64,000 bases of DNA, taken from assembly GCF_947497935.1 (NCBI RefSeq), contig NZ_CANMIO010000004.1:1-64000 (forward strand). The letters run 5' to 3'. The stretch is from an uncultured Shewanella sp. (GTDB lineage Bacteria > Pseudomonadota > Gammaproteobacteria > Enterobacterales > Shewanellaceae). Below the pieces are notes generated by a model. It made no database searches. It saw only the letters and a program-made list of their open reading frames with translations, and was not told the DNA's origin. This document shows, one piece after another, positions 1-7,942 of this stretch; the stretch's first letter is position 1; every line of letters begins with the position of its first letter. The position numbers were made by a program, and so were the translations under genes.

Positions 1-400
1 CCCTTTCTCTTTCCGTAAGCACAGCGTTCTGTGAGTGACGCAGTCACGTTCGCTAGGCCGCAGGCCGTTCGTCTCAGATTTCATCGTCTTTGCCTTAAAA
101 GAAGGAGCTAGGTTCTAGGGCGCTTCGCTTCGAGAGCGGGCTGCGCCCTGCTAGGGAAATCACAAGCTTGACGGGCTAAAGCCCGACCTACAACTGCCAA
201 TACTTTTCCGGCATGTCCTATCTCAGCTCTACCCGTCTTTGCTTTAATCGTCGTTGCTTTCATCGTCTTTGCAGTTTGCCTTTCCTAGGCCCTTTCTCTT
301 TCCGTAAGCACAGCGTTCTGTGAGTGACGCAGTCACGTTCGCTAGGCCGCAGGCCGTTCGTCTCAGCTTTCATCGTCTTAGCTTTTTCTTCTTTTAACCT
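1..400. repeat. Mosaic of intergenic repeat units
   Basis: Bases 1-77 recur exactly at 290-366 (a unit with CGTAAGC, GCAGTCACG and CTAGGCCGCAGGCCGTTCG). Between the copies lie a second unit at 108-155 (CTAGGGCGCTTCGCTTCGAG followed by GGGCTGCGCCCTGCTAG) and a palindromic unit near 170-194 (GGGCTAAAGCCC followed by GACCTACA). Related units recur around 8350-8560, 11205-11270, 15915-16080 and 19541-19730, always outside genes. The left copy may extend beyond the window. This looks like a genome-specific intergenic repeat family rather than a transposon, as no reading frame is associated. Confidence 0.8.
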
Positions 401-408
401 TTTAACAA

Positions 409-463
409 CGATATTTCACTTTCGACACGATATTTAACGATTTTCTTTAACGATATTTCGTGG
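409..463 (+). promoter_or_regulatory. Upstream activator boxes of the porin promoter
   Basis: Three CGATATTT boxes begin at 409, 428 and 451. The first reads GATATTTCAC and the third GATATTTCGTGG. Exactly these two strings occur again upstream of the flavoprotein gene (4326-4335 on this strand, 4299-4310 on the other). They sit roughly 80-130 bases before the predicted transcription start, a usual distance for sigma-54 activator sites. The nearby activator encoded at 1966-3492 is the obvious candidate to bind them (inference). Confidence 0.65.
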
Positions 464-513
464 TTCGCAGATCTTGCTCCAACTTCTTACTGTTAAACCC
501 TGTATTTCTCCCC

Positions 514-530
514 TTGGCACGTTAGCTGCT
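514..530 (+). promoter_or_regulatory. Sigma-54 (-24/-12) promoter of the porin gene
   Basis: The string TTGGCACGTTAGCTGCT matches the RpoN consensus, with GG at 516-517 and GC at 528-529 and exactly 10 bases between them. The predicted start is near 541, giving a leader of about 59 bases before the porin ATG. A short ATTGGT/ACCAAT hairpin (543-558) would lie at the very 5' end of the transcript. Confidence 0.8.
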
Positions 531-599
531 CTGTTAGGGCTAATTGGTAAAAACCAATATTGATTAGCTTTAACAAAATAAAAAGATAGGGAAAATGAT

Positions 600-1757
600 A
601 TGAACAAGAAACTGTTGGCGCTACTGATCCCGTCAATTTTAATGGCAGGTTCAGCACAAGCTGTCGAGATCTACAATGACCAAACCAACAGCATAAATAT
701 GATGGGCTGGTTAGGCTTTGCAGCCATCAATGACACCCACGATACCGCAGTAGTGGACAACTTCTCTCGTGTTGGCTTTCGATTCGATCGCCAAGAGAAG
801 AACGGCTGGCGCAGCTTTGCCCATACCGAGTGGGGCATTAACATGGTTACCAGCGATGACTCACTCAGTTATTCAGGCGGCCAACTCGGTGCAGAGAAAA
901 ACTCTGACTTTTTATTCAATCGTTTAGGTTATGTGGGCTTAGCCAATGATAAATGGGGTAGCTTAACTTTCGGTAAGCAGTGGGGCGTGTACTACGATGT
1001 GGCTTACACCACCGACGTACTGAACGTCTATACTGGCTACTCTGTGGGTGCCTATACCTTTGGTGATGGCGGCCTAACGGGTGCCGGTCGTGCCGATTCG
1101 GCCTTTGTTTACCGTAACTCATTTGGTAACTTGAGCATCGCACTTCAATATGCGGCTAAGCAAAATGGTGATGTCGCGCTTTATGACAAAGATGGCATCG
1201 CCTTGGATGACGGTTCACACGTTGAATTTGATACTAGCTATGGTGCGAGCTTAACCTATCACTTCACTGACAAATTCAAGGTACTTGCAGGCATTAACCG
1301 TGGTGACTTCACAGGAGAGCTTGCAGGAGAGCGCGTTGACGACACTAACGAAATCATAGGTGTTGGTGCGCAGTACGGCTCTTTCTATCAATATGCTCCT
1401 AACCGCGACGCCGATGGCTTCTATGTTGGTTTCAACGCCCATAAGAGTAAACAAAACGAGCTAGTGGCGGGCGAGCTATACGACTCGACTGGCGGTGAAT
1501 TCTTAATTGCCTATCAGTATGAAAATGGTTTCGTGCCTAGTTTCTTATTGTCTTACCAAGACCTAGACACAGATGCATCGACAACGATTCAAGGTGACTG
1601 GACTCGTCAATTTGCAGTAGTCGGTCTGCACTACCGTTATAGCAATGACACAGTGATGTTTGCCGAAGCTAAAATCGACTTTAGCGACATGGACGATAAG
1701 AGCTTTGAAAACCTACAAGACAATAGCTATGCAGTCGGTATTCGCTACTTCTTCTAG
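600..1757 (+). CDS. Outer-membrane general porin (OmpC/OmpF-like)
   Basis: This is a 385-residue protein with a Sec signal peptide (MNKKLLALLIPSILMAGSAQA, cut after about residue 21). The mature part is rich in alternating polar and aromatic beta strands and ends in Tyr-Phe-Phe, the C-terminal signature recognised by the BAM machinery. Motifs such as VGFRFDRQEKNGW and FNRLGYVGL with FGKQW fit the Gram-negative trimeric porin family. A purine-rich ribosome site (AGGGAAAA) precedes the ATG. Its sigma-54 promoter and activator boxes match those of the reductase cluster at 4475. I therefore infer that it admits the substrate, or releases the product, of that periplasmic system. A general osmotic porin is the alternative. 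Confidence 0.85.
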   Translation: MNKKLLALLIPSILMAGSAQAVEIYNDQTNSINMMGWLGFAAINDTHDTAVVDNFSRVGFRFDRQEKNGWRSFAHTEWGINMVTSDDSLSYSGGQLGAEKNSDFLFNRLGYVGLANDKWGSLTFGKQWGVYYDVAYTTDVLNVYTGYSVGAYTFGDGGLTGAGRADSAFVYRNSFGNLSIALQYAAKQNGDVALYDKDGIALDDGSHVEFDTSYGASLTYHFTDKFKVLAGINRGDFTGELAGERVDDTNEIIGVGAQYGSFYQYAPNRDADGFYVGFNAHKSKQNELVAGELYDSTGGEFLIAYQYENGFVPSFLLSYQDLDTDASTTIQGDWTRQFAVVGLHYRYSNDTVMFAEAKIDFSDMDDKSFENLQDNSYAVGIRYFF

Positions 1758-1890
1758 TTATAGCGGATTTGTTTTCACCAAGCAGTGAGAACTCACCCCA
1801 GCGTTGGACTCAATCAAGGATAGATTGAGTCACTAGTATCTCGTTTTATTAGCTCCCACTATTTTCGAGAATCTCTTTAAGAAAGCCATA

Positions 1891-1918
1891 AAAAAACACT
1901 TCCTCGGAAGTGTTTTTT
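1891..1918. terminator. Bidirectional terminator between porin and activator gene
   Basis: A 13-base inverted repeat (arms AAAAAACACTTCC and GGAAGTGTTTTTT with a two-base centre) has A and T tails on both sides, so it can end transcription from both convergent genes. Confidence 0.9.
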
Positions 1919-1965
1919 ATTGCCTAGTTAAGCTTGATGTTAATCCATCCTCCTAGGCATTAGCT

Positions 1966-3492
1966 TTAGCATAACCCTAGCTTTTTCATCTTACTCTTTA
2001 GGGTGTTAGGGTTAATATCTAACAGCTCTGCCGCCCCGCCAGGGCCATAGAGTTTACCACCCGTAATACGCATCGCATGGCTAATATATTTACCTATCAT
2101 AGTGTCTAGCGGTACTAATTTATCACTGGCATGACTCGGATCGACAATAATCGTTTGTCCCGTTTGCGTAGTCACCTCTTCATCGGATTGTGCCTGTAAC
2201 AGATCGAAGCTAAGCGGCCCTTGCGGCTTTTGAATGATGGCTCGCTCAAGCACGTTGATCAACTCGCGCACATTACCCGGCCAAGCGTAATTGTTCAGTA
2301 TCACTAATTGCTCAGGCATCACTCTTGGTAATCGCTCTAGATTAAACTTAGCCGCCAAACTCTCTATAAAGTGCTGTACTAACAAGGGAATATCGCTGCG
2401 GCGCTGACGTAATGCCGGGATATCAATCGGAAATACAGCCAATCGATACCAGAGATCTTCTCTAAATGTTTTCTCATGCACCATGGCCTGCAGATTTCTA
2501 TGGGTTGCGGCAATGACTCGAATATTCAGATCGACATTTTCATAGCCACCGACTCGAGTAATCGAACTGTTTTGCAGCACCCGCAGTAAACGCACCTGAG
2601 CCGATAATGGCAGCTCACCAATTTCATCTAAGAAAATCGTGCCACCATTTGCCTGCTCAAAGTAACCAGCTTTACGAGTCTCTGCGCCTGTAAATGCCCC
2701 TTTCTCGTAACCAAATAGCTCAGAATCGATCAGGGTGTCTGGAATCGCGCCGCAGTTTACTTTAATAAAAGGCTTACCCGCTCGATTAGACTTTGCATGG
2801 ATCGCATTGGCGATGACTTCTTTACCGCAACCTGTTTCACCTTGCATCAATACACTGGTATTCAGGGCCGCGATGGCATCGACTTGAACCATCACCTTCT
2901 TCAAGCCACCTTCTGCACCAACAACACCGTCAGGGCTAAACATCGCTCGCTTAAGACTATCATTTTCTTGGCTTAATGCTTGGTTAGCACTGAGTAGGTT
3001 ACGACCCCGTAAATTTAAAGCCGTAATAAGAGATAAAGTGTTTTTATGGGGTTCAATTAAATCCGCATGCCGTGGCTTAAACTGTCCTGATTTTTTTGAA
3101 TAAAACCCCACTACACCAAGATGTGTATCGCTACTGACCATACGCAGTAAAATGACCGAAGCAATTTCAGGGATCAATTGTGGCGCGACAAAACCTGTCA
3201 CCGGATCAAGACCAATATCATTAATAATGCGGATCACAGGTCGATCATTTTGCTGCAACACAGCTTCCATCTCAGGCGAGATTTTGACCTGCTTATCCAG
3301 AGCGACTGACTGCTGCTCATTAACATGAGATAAAAACTGAATATCACCATGTTCTGGACGGTATATGTTGAGAAAAATACCATCTATAGGTAAGTGCTGT
3401 TTTACAAATTCGTAGTAACTTTGCAGAGCGACTTCGAGTGACAGACTGCTACATAAGCAGTGAGTCGCCTGATAATAAAATTGTTCCTTCAT
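1966..3492 (-). CDS. Sigma-54-dependent transcriptional activator with GAF-like sensor
   Basis: This 508-residue bacterial enhancer-binding protein has an N-terminal GAF-like sensor (about 1-165) and an AAA+ domain (about 190-430). The AAA+ domain carries Walker A GETGCGKE (218-225), the sigma-54 contact loop GAFTGA (265-270) and Walker B GTIFLDE (284-290). The C-terminal Fis-type helix-turn-helix lies at about 483-505. The lack of a receiver domain suggests direct ligand sensing rather than phosphorylation. It lies between two genes or clusters that both have -24/-12 promoters and shared upstream boxes, so it is very probably their activator. A related 70-base element lies directly upstream of its own start, hinting at autoregulation. 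The inducing ligand is unknown; the lyase substrate or product is the natural guess. Confidence 0.92.
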   Translation of the reverse strand: MKEQFYYQATHCLCSSLSLEVALQSYYEFVKQHLPIDGIFLNIYRPEHGDIQFLSHVNEQQSVALDKQVKISPEMEAVLQQNDRPVIRIINDIGLDPVTGFVAPQLIPEIASVILLRMVSSDTHLGVVGFYSKKSGQFKPRHADLIEPHKNTLSLITALNLRGRNLLSANQALSQENDSLKRAMFSPDGVVGAEGGLKKVMVQVDAIAALNTSVLMQGETGCGKEVIANAIHAKSNRAGKPFIKVNCGAIPDTLIDSELFGYEKGAFTGAETRKAGYFEQANGGTIFLDEIGELPLSAQVRLLRVLQNSSITRVGGYENVDLNIRVIAATHRNLQAMVHEKTFREDLWYRLAVFPIDIPALRQRRSDIPLLVQHFIESLAAKFNLERLPRVMPEQLVILNNYAWPGNVRELINVLERAIIQKPQGPLSFDLLQAQSDEEVTTQTGQTIIVDPSHASDKLVPLDTMIGKYISHAMRITGGKLYGPGGAAELLDINPNTLKSKMKKLGLC

Positions 3493-3500
3493 TAATATCC

Positions 3501-3570
3501 CAAGTTAGCCACGAAGCTTCGTGATGGTAAATCATTGTATTTCGTGATTCTGTGCACCTGTTCATAAATA
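3501..3570. promoter_or_regulatory. Operator-like element upstream of the activator gene
   Basis: This stretch aligns without gaps to 4291-4360, about 49 of 70 bases identical by hand count, and the two copies are 790 bases apart. It contains the 14-base palindrome CACGAAGCTTCGTG (3510-3523) and GTATTTCGTG (3537-3546), resembling the activator boxes. It lies directly before the activator start, so autoregulation is plausible. Confidence 0.5.
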
Positions 3571-4290
3571 GCCCAAGATTCAAAATTAATTATGGTCTCT
3601 TATATAGAAACGTGCTCTTCGCCACATAAAAACAAGGAACAATTCTAAATAAATACAAGCCAAACCATGAGACTCATTTAAAACTAAATGTAAAGTTGTG
3701 ATTACTTGTACATAACCAATAAAACCTGTGAGTAATTTAAAATTAAATCTAGATGTGTGAGCTAATCACATATAAAGTTGAATGTGTGAGAAGCTTATAA
3801 TTTCTACTGCAACATGTGATGTCTTATACATAGAAAAGATGTCCATCATCTGCGGCCTCGTTACTTAAACCTCGACTCTCCCTACAACCCACCGATAAAA
3901 AAAGCATTGATAGAAACCATTTGATTATAAAGAATAACGCAAGTATATAGGTGCACACCTCCAACCGATATCCTATGGTCAGGTGCAGCCCCTACATGTT
4001 AGGGTTCAATAATTCGACGACAATTTCTCCGCACTGGATAATAAGGTCAGGAAAAATAAATAAACGACTCTTTAATTCACAGTTTTAATTTAATACTTGC
4101 TAAATATAAACGCCGTCCTACCACCCACACAATTAATTAGCTAATATATTCACTAATAATCACCATTCGCTTTACTTATAAAGTAATTCAAAACTTTCAT
4201 TTTATAGTTAAGTGCCAACGCCTTTTAAAAAAATAAGTACTCAACACTACTTTTAAATTTAATTACAAGCTAATCTAATTATTGAAATGT
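3571..4290. other. AT-rich intergenic region without a recognised gene
   Basis: About 720 AT-rich bases lie between the activator and the reductase cluster. I see no supported reading frame and no terminator. Short TGTGA-type words are frequent (for example TGTGA and TCACA arms at 3756-3770), but their spacing is not that of a CRP site. The length may serve DNA looping, or it may hold decayed sequence. Confidence 0.5.
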
Positions 4291-4298
4291 CAAGATAA

Positions 4299-4336
4299 CC
4301 ACGAAATATCATGGCGACAAATCATGATATTTCACG
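4299..4336. promoter_or_regulatory. Upstream activator site of the reductase-lyase cluster
   Basis: A perfect 11-base inverted repeat, GAAATATCATG (4303-4313) and CATGATATTTC (4323-4333), is separated by 9 bases. It is embedded in CCACGAAATATC and GATATTTCACG, the same boxes found before the porin promoter. Its centre lies about 97 bases upstream of the predicted start, typical for an enhancer-binding protein. Confidence 0.7.
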
Positions 4337-4388
4337 ATTTCAAGATCCTGTTCATAAATCATTGGCTTTATACCGCAAATTAAGTAGT

Positions 4389-4405
4389 TGGCACAGTCGC
4401 TGCAT
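4389..4405 (+). promoter_or_regulatory. Sigma-54 (-24/-12) promoter of the reductase-lyase cluster
   Basis: TGGCACAGTCGCTGCAT has GG at 4390-4391 and GC at 4402-4403 with the required 10 bases between them. The predicted start near 4415 gives a leader of about 60 bases, almost the same as in the porin gene. I found no comparable match before the other operons in the window. Confidence 0.82.
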
Positions 4406-4474
4406 TTTATCTGCATATATTGAGCTTAAACAGCTCGGAAACATAATTAAAAATGCACATAGGGAAACAGATAG

Positions 4475-6034
4475 ATGAACGATAAAGAACTGGTGAGTCC
4501 TAGCCGACGCCAACTACTTAAAGGCGGCGCCGCAATGGCCGTTGCCGGTCTTGGTAGTACGGTTGCCGTATCGGCAAATGCCGCTTGCGTATCTATTGAA
4601 GAGGCAAAGTTTGACGAAGTGGTCGATATCATCGTCGTTGGCAGCGGCTTCGCGGGGATGTCTGCGGCGCTACAAGCAAAAGAGAGTGGCGCAAGCGTTA
4701 TGGTTATCGACAAGATGCCAGTGTTTGGTGGTAACTCTACCATCAACGGTGGTGCAATGGCGGTTGCAGGCTCGCCACTACAGAAGAAAGAAGGTATTGA
4801 AGATTCAGTCGATGTCATGGTCGCCGATATGCTTGAGTCAGGCCGCGGCATGAACGATGTCGAAATGCTCAAACTTGTGTGTAACGGTACTTCAGAATCT
4901 TGCGACTGGCTTATCGACCATGGTGTTGAGTGGAAACCTTTCGTACAACACTTCGGTGGCCACTCTATTCCACGTGTACTACAGACGGTGCAAAGCTCAG
5001 GTGCTGGTATTATTCGCCCGCTTATCAAAGCGGCAAAGAAAAGCGGCATTGAAATGCGTAACCAAGCCAAGCTTGAAGGCTTTATTAAAGATGAAAACGG
5101 CCGTGTTATCGGCCTTGACGTACGCCAAGGTTATTATTTCCCGAAAGAGCGTACGGGCAAAATGATTAAGATTGGCGCACGCAAAGGCGTGATCATGGCA
5201 ACAGGCGGTTTCGGTAACGACATCGAGTATCGCCAAATGCAACAGCCTGAATATACCAGCGAGCTAGACTCGACTAATCATGCAGGCGCAACCTCTGAAG
5301 CGCTTAAGCAGATGATGCTACTGGGCGCTAACCCTCTTCACTTAGATCAGATCCAGCTAGGCCCATGGGCATCACCTGATGAGAAAGGCTTTGGCACCGC
5401 ATCGCAATTCAACACGATTGCGACCTACCCAAGTGGCATCGTAGTTGACGTACGTACGGGCGAACGCTTCTTTAACGAACTTGCCGACCGTAAAGCTCGC
5501 GCTGACGCCATCATGACCCGTCGTGACGATCAGGGTAAGCCTGTTTATCCAATCGGCTTTACTAACGCTGAAGGCGCGAAAGATGCACAAACCTTAGATT
5601 GGGGTCTGAAATATAACGTTATTAAGAAAGCCGACAACCTAGATGAGCTAGCCAAGCTCTACAACATGCCTGCCGATGCACTAAAAGCACAGGTTGCACG
5701 CTGGAACGAAGCGGTAAGCAAGGGTGAAGACGGCGAGTTTGGTCGTCCAATGCAAAAAGCTATGTTGCTCGATAAAGGTCCTTGGTATGCCGTACGCATG
5801 TGGCCAAAAGTGCATTACTGCATGGGTGGCGTGAAGGTGAATACAGCATCAGAAGTACTACACCTTGTCAGTAACAAGCCAATACCAGGTCTATACGCCG
5901 CAGGCGAAGCCACGGGCGGTATTCACGGTGCTAGTCGTTTAGGAGCCTGTGCGGTAGCCGAAGGGGTTGTAACTGGACGTAATGCAGGTCGCCATTGTGC
6001 ACAGAGCCAGTCAATGAAACTGAATCTCGCTTAG
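4475..6034 (+). CDS. Tat-exported periplasmic flavoprotein reductase (FccA/UrdA superfamily)
   Basis: This 519-residue FAD oxidoreductase has a twin-arginine signal (SPSRRQLLKGG, residues 8-18) with cleavage near residue 36. The FAD Rossmann motif VVGSGFAGMSAA follows, and the C-terminal FAD loop PGLYAAGEATGGIHGASRLG is present. Family catalytic residues appear conserved: Arg339 in ADRKA (proton-donor Arg of flavocytochrome c), His447 in VHYCMGG and Arg488 in GASRLG. The fumarate-binding HPT segment is replaced by IQLGPW (293-298), so fumarate is unlikely to be the substrate. It has no heme motifs and no FMN-binding domain, so it needs an external electron donor; the tetraheme protein two genes downstream fits. 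By family it should reduce the double bond of an alpha,beta-unsaturated acid such as urocanate, cinnamate or a relative. The lyase next door suggests which acid. Confidence 0.9.
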   Translation: MNDKELVSPSRRQLLKGGAAMAVAGLGSTVAVSANAACVSIEEAKFDEVVDIIVVGSGFAGMSAALQAKESGASVMVIDKMPVFGGNSTINGGAMAVAGSPLQKKEGIEDSVDVMVADMLESGRGMNDVEMLKLVCNGTSESCDWLIDHGVEWKPFVQHFGGHSIPRVLQTVQSSGAGIIRPLIKAAKKSGIEMRNQAKLEGFIKDENGRVIGLDVRQGYYFPKERTGKMIKIGARKGVIMATGGFGNDIEYRQMQQPEYTSELDSTNHAGATSEALKQMMLLGANPLHLDQIQLGPWASPDEKGFGTASQFNTIATYPSGIVVDVRTGERFFNELADRKARADAIMTRRDDQGKPVYPIGFTNAEGAKDAQTLDWGLKYNVIKKADNLDELAKLYNMPADALKAQVARWNEAVSKGEDGEFGRPMQKAMLLDKGPWYAVRMWPKVHYCMGGVKVNTASEVLHLVSNKPIPGLYAAGEATGGIHGASRLGACAVAEGVVTGRNAGRHCAQSQSMKLNLA

Positions 6035-6106
6035 CTCAAATAAAAATCAAATTAGCTTTGCTTAGTGCACGGCACTGAGCAGCAAAAAATTATGGAATAG
6101 ATCAAG

Positions 6107-7750
6107 ATGAAAACAACTAAAAATGCTGTACTAACATCACTCGCACTTGCATTGACTGCGACTCACGCCATGGCTGCAGACTCTGTAGTTCTCGATGGTA
6201 AACATTTTACTCAAGACCAAGCATGGGCCATTGCCGATGGCGCCGAAGTTAAAATTGCACCACAATCAGCGACAACCTTAGTAAAAGCCCATGAGTTATT
6301 AATGGAAGCCGCGCGCCTAGGTAAGCCAGTTTACGGCCTAACAGTTGGCGTAGGTCTTAACAAAGATCACAAACTGTTCGATGCTAACGGTGAGCTAAGC
6401 GCCGAAGTATTAAAGGCTTCGAAGTCGTTCAACTACAGCACGCTTCGTGCTCACAGTGCTGGTGTTGGTGAAGCCATGCCTGTTAAATTAACTCGTGTTG
6501 CATTAGCAGTACGTTTAAATACGATTTTGTCTGGCCATACAGGTGTTCAGCCTTACGTTGCTGATTTATACCAAGCCTATTTAAACAACGACATCACCCC
6601 AATCATCCCATCTAAGGGTACGGTTGGTGAAGCTGACATCCTACTGGCTTCTCACGTTGGTCTAGCCATGATTGGCGAATGGGACGTTATCTACAAAGGC
6701 GAGCGCATGAACAGCGCCGAGGCGATGAAAAAAGCCGGGATCAAGCCGCTAGCCCCTGTGGGTAAAGATGCACTATCAATTCTTTCGAATAACTCTGTTG
6801 GCGTCACTTACGCGATGAAGGGCTATCGCGATGCTAAGCATTTACTAGAAGTCTCACCAACTGTATTTAGCCTAAGTCTGGAAGGTTTAAACGGTAATGT
6901 ATCGCCATTCTTACCACAGACCAATGACATTCGTCCTTTCCCATACCTAAAAGAAGCTACAGCCGATGTGCGTAACACACTGACTGGCAGCTACTTATGG
7001 GATGCCAATAGCGAGCGTCCACTACAAGATCCACTTAGCTACCGCACCACAGCCTACACATTTGCAAGCGCCTATAAGGCACTAGCCGATCTTGGTCAGA
7101 TGATTGATATCCAGATCAATCATTCAGACGACAACCCAGGTGTGATCTTAGGCGCGGGTAAAGACTATGGTAATAACTCTCAGGTCTCTAAGTATTTAGT
7201 TGAAGGTAAAGGTGGCGTGTTCCCAACCACCAACTTTGAGCCACTCCCTGTCGCACTTGCTGTACAGCAGTTAAGCGTCGCGCTGACTCACGTTTCACAT
7301 AACAGTGCTATGCGTACCATCCACCTATCGGATGACCATTTTACTCACCTGCCTCGCTTCTTAAGCGCACCAGGTAACAATGGCCACGCATTCGGTGCTA
7401 TCCAGAAGAGCTTCGTTGATATGCAAGTACGTAATAAAGCCTTAGCGAACCCAGTTTCATTCGACGGTATCCAAATCGCTGGCAACATCGAAGACACTTT
7501 CACTAACTTGAAGTTGGCGTCTGACAGACTTATCCAAATCGTTGATAACACCAATGTAATGTACGGTCTTGAGCTAATGCATTCAACTCAAGCGATCGAT
7601 CTACGCAAACTTGCCAACAAAGACTTAAAACAAGGCGAAGCAACAAAAGCCATGTATGAAGGTTTCCGTAAGCAAGTGCCATTTGTTGAGATTGACCGTC
7701 CATTTACACCAGACATTAAAGCTGCATACGACTTTATTACTCAGCGCTAA
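6107..7750 (+). CDS. Secreted aromatic amino acid lyase homologue lacking the MIO triad (ergothionase-like)
   Basis: This 547-residue member of the histidine/phenylalanine ammonia-lyase family carries a Sec signal peptide (cut near AMA-AD, residue 23), unusual because HutH is cytoplasmic. Aligned by eye to HutH it keeps the catalytic Tyr (Tyr76 in VYGLTVGVG), His116 in AHSAGVG, Gln307 and Arg313 in LQDPLSYR, and Glu462 in GNIEDTF. The segment that should read GSVGASGDLAPLAH reads GTVGEADILLASH (171-183), so the Ala-Ser-Gly that cyclises into MIO is absent. Ammonia elimination needs MIO. Ergothionase, a homologue releasing trimethylamine from ergothioneine, does without it. I infer elimination of a good leaving group from a betaine, giving an unsaturated acid for the upstream reductase. 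Other betaines, or a dead enzyme, remain possible. Confidence 0.85.
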   Translation: MKTTKNAVLTSLALALTATHAMAADSVVLDGKHFTQDQAWAIADGAEVKIAPQSATTLVKAHELLMEAARLGKPVYGLTVGVGLNKDHKLFDANGELSAEVLKASKSFNYSTLRAHSAGVGEAMPVKLTRVALAVRLNTILSGHTGVQPYVADLYQAYLNNDITPIIPSKGTVGEADILLASHVGLAMIGEWDVIYKGERMNSAEAMKKAGIKPLAPVGKDALSILSNNSVGVTYAMKGYRDAKHLLEVSPTVFSLSLEGLNGNVSPFLPQTNDIRPFPYLKEATADVRNTLTGSYLWDANSERPLQDPLSYRTTAYTFASAYKALADLGQMIDIQINHSDDNPGVILGAGKDYGNNSQVSKYLVEGKGGVFPTTNFEPLPVALAVQQLSVALTHVSHNSAMRTIHLSDDHFTHLPRFLSAPGNNGHAFGAIQKSFVDMQVRNKALANPVSFDGIQIAGNIEDTFTNLKLASDRLIQIVDNTNVMYGLELMHSTQAIDLRKLANKDLKQGEATKAMYEGFRKQVPFVEIDRPFTPDIKAAYDFITQR

Positions 7751-7793
7751 CTCATAAGTTAGGGTGACGCGAATCGAGCCCCACATGCTCCAA

Positions 7794-7832
7794 CTTGCTG
7801 CAATAGGTACCACTCCCACCTATTGCAGTAAG
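7794..7832 (+). other. Intercistronic RNA hairpin between lyase and cytochrome genes
   Basis: CTGCAATAGGT (7798-7808) pairs perfectly with ACCTATTGCAG (7818-7828). The stem extends to 15 pairs with one G-U, around a 9-base loop. No U run follows, so it is not a typical terminator. It may protect or separate the upstream message, setting a different level for the cytochrome. Confidence 0.6.
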
Positions 7833-7942
7833 TGGAAAGCAAGAGGCTAAAGAAGGCGGCCCTAACAGTAAGAGTCTGACTAACAAGTGATGTTTTAACG
7901 ATTACCGGGCTAAATCGCCCTAAAGAAAGAATAGGATTAACA

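Noticed and set aside
1..400. Repeat mosaic considered as an insertion sequence remnant
   Set aside because: No transposase fragment, terminal inverted repeats or target duplication can be seen, and the same units recur in other orders elsewhere.
3756..3770. TGTGA and TCACA arms resembling a CRP site
   Set aside because: The arms are separated by five bases rather than six, and the rest of the consensus is weak. It is not reported as a CRP site.
4447..5070. A 207-codon open frame on the minus strand
   Set aside because: It lies opposite the well-supported flavoprotein gene and its translation is a Ser/Thr/Pro-rich antisense product without motifs.
6107..7750. Lyase considered as an ordinary histidine ammonia-lyase (hutH)
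   Set aside because: It has a signal peptide, lacks the MIO triad, and no hutU, hutI or hutG gene is nearby, so the hut name would mislead.
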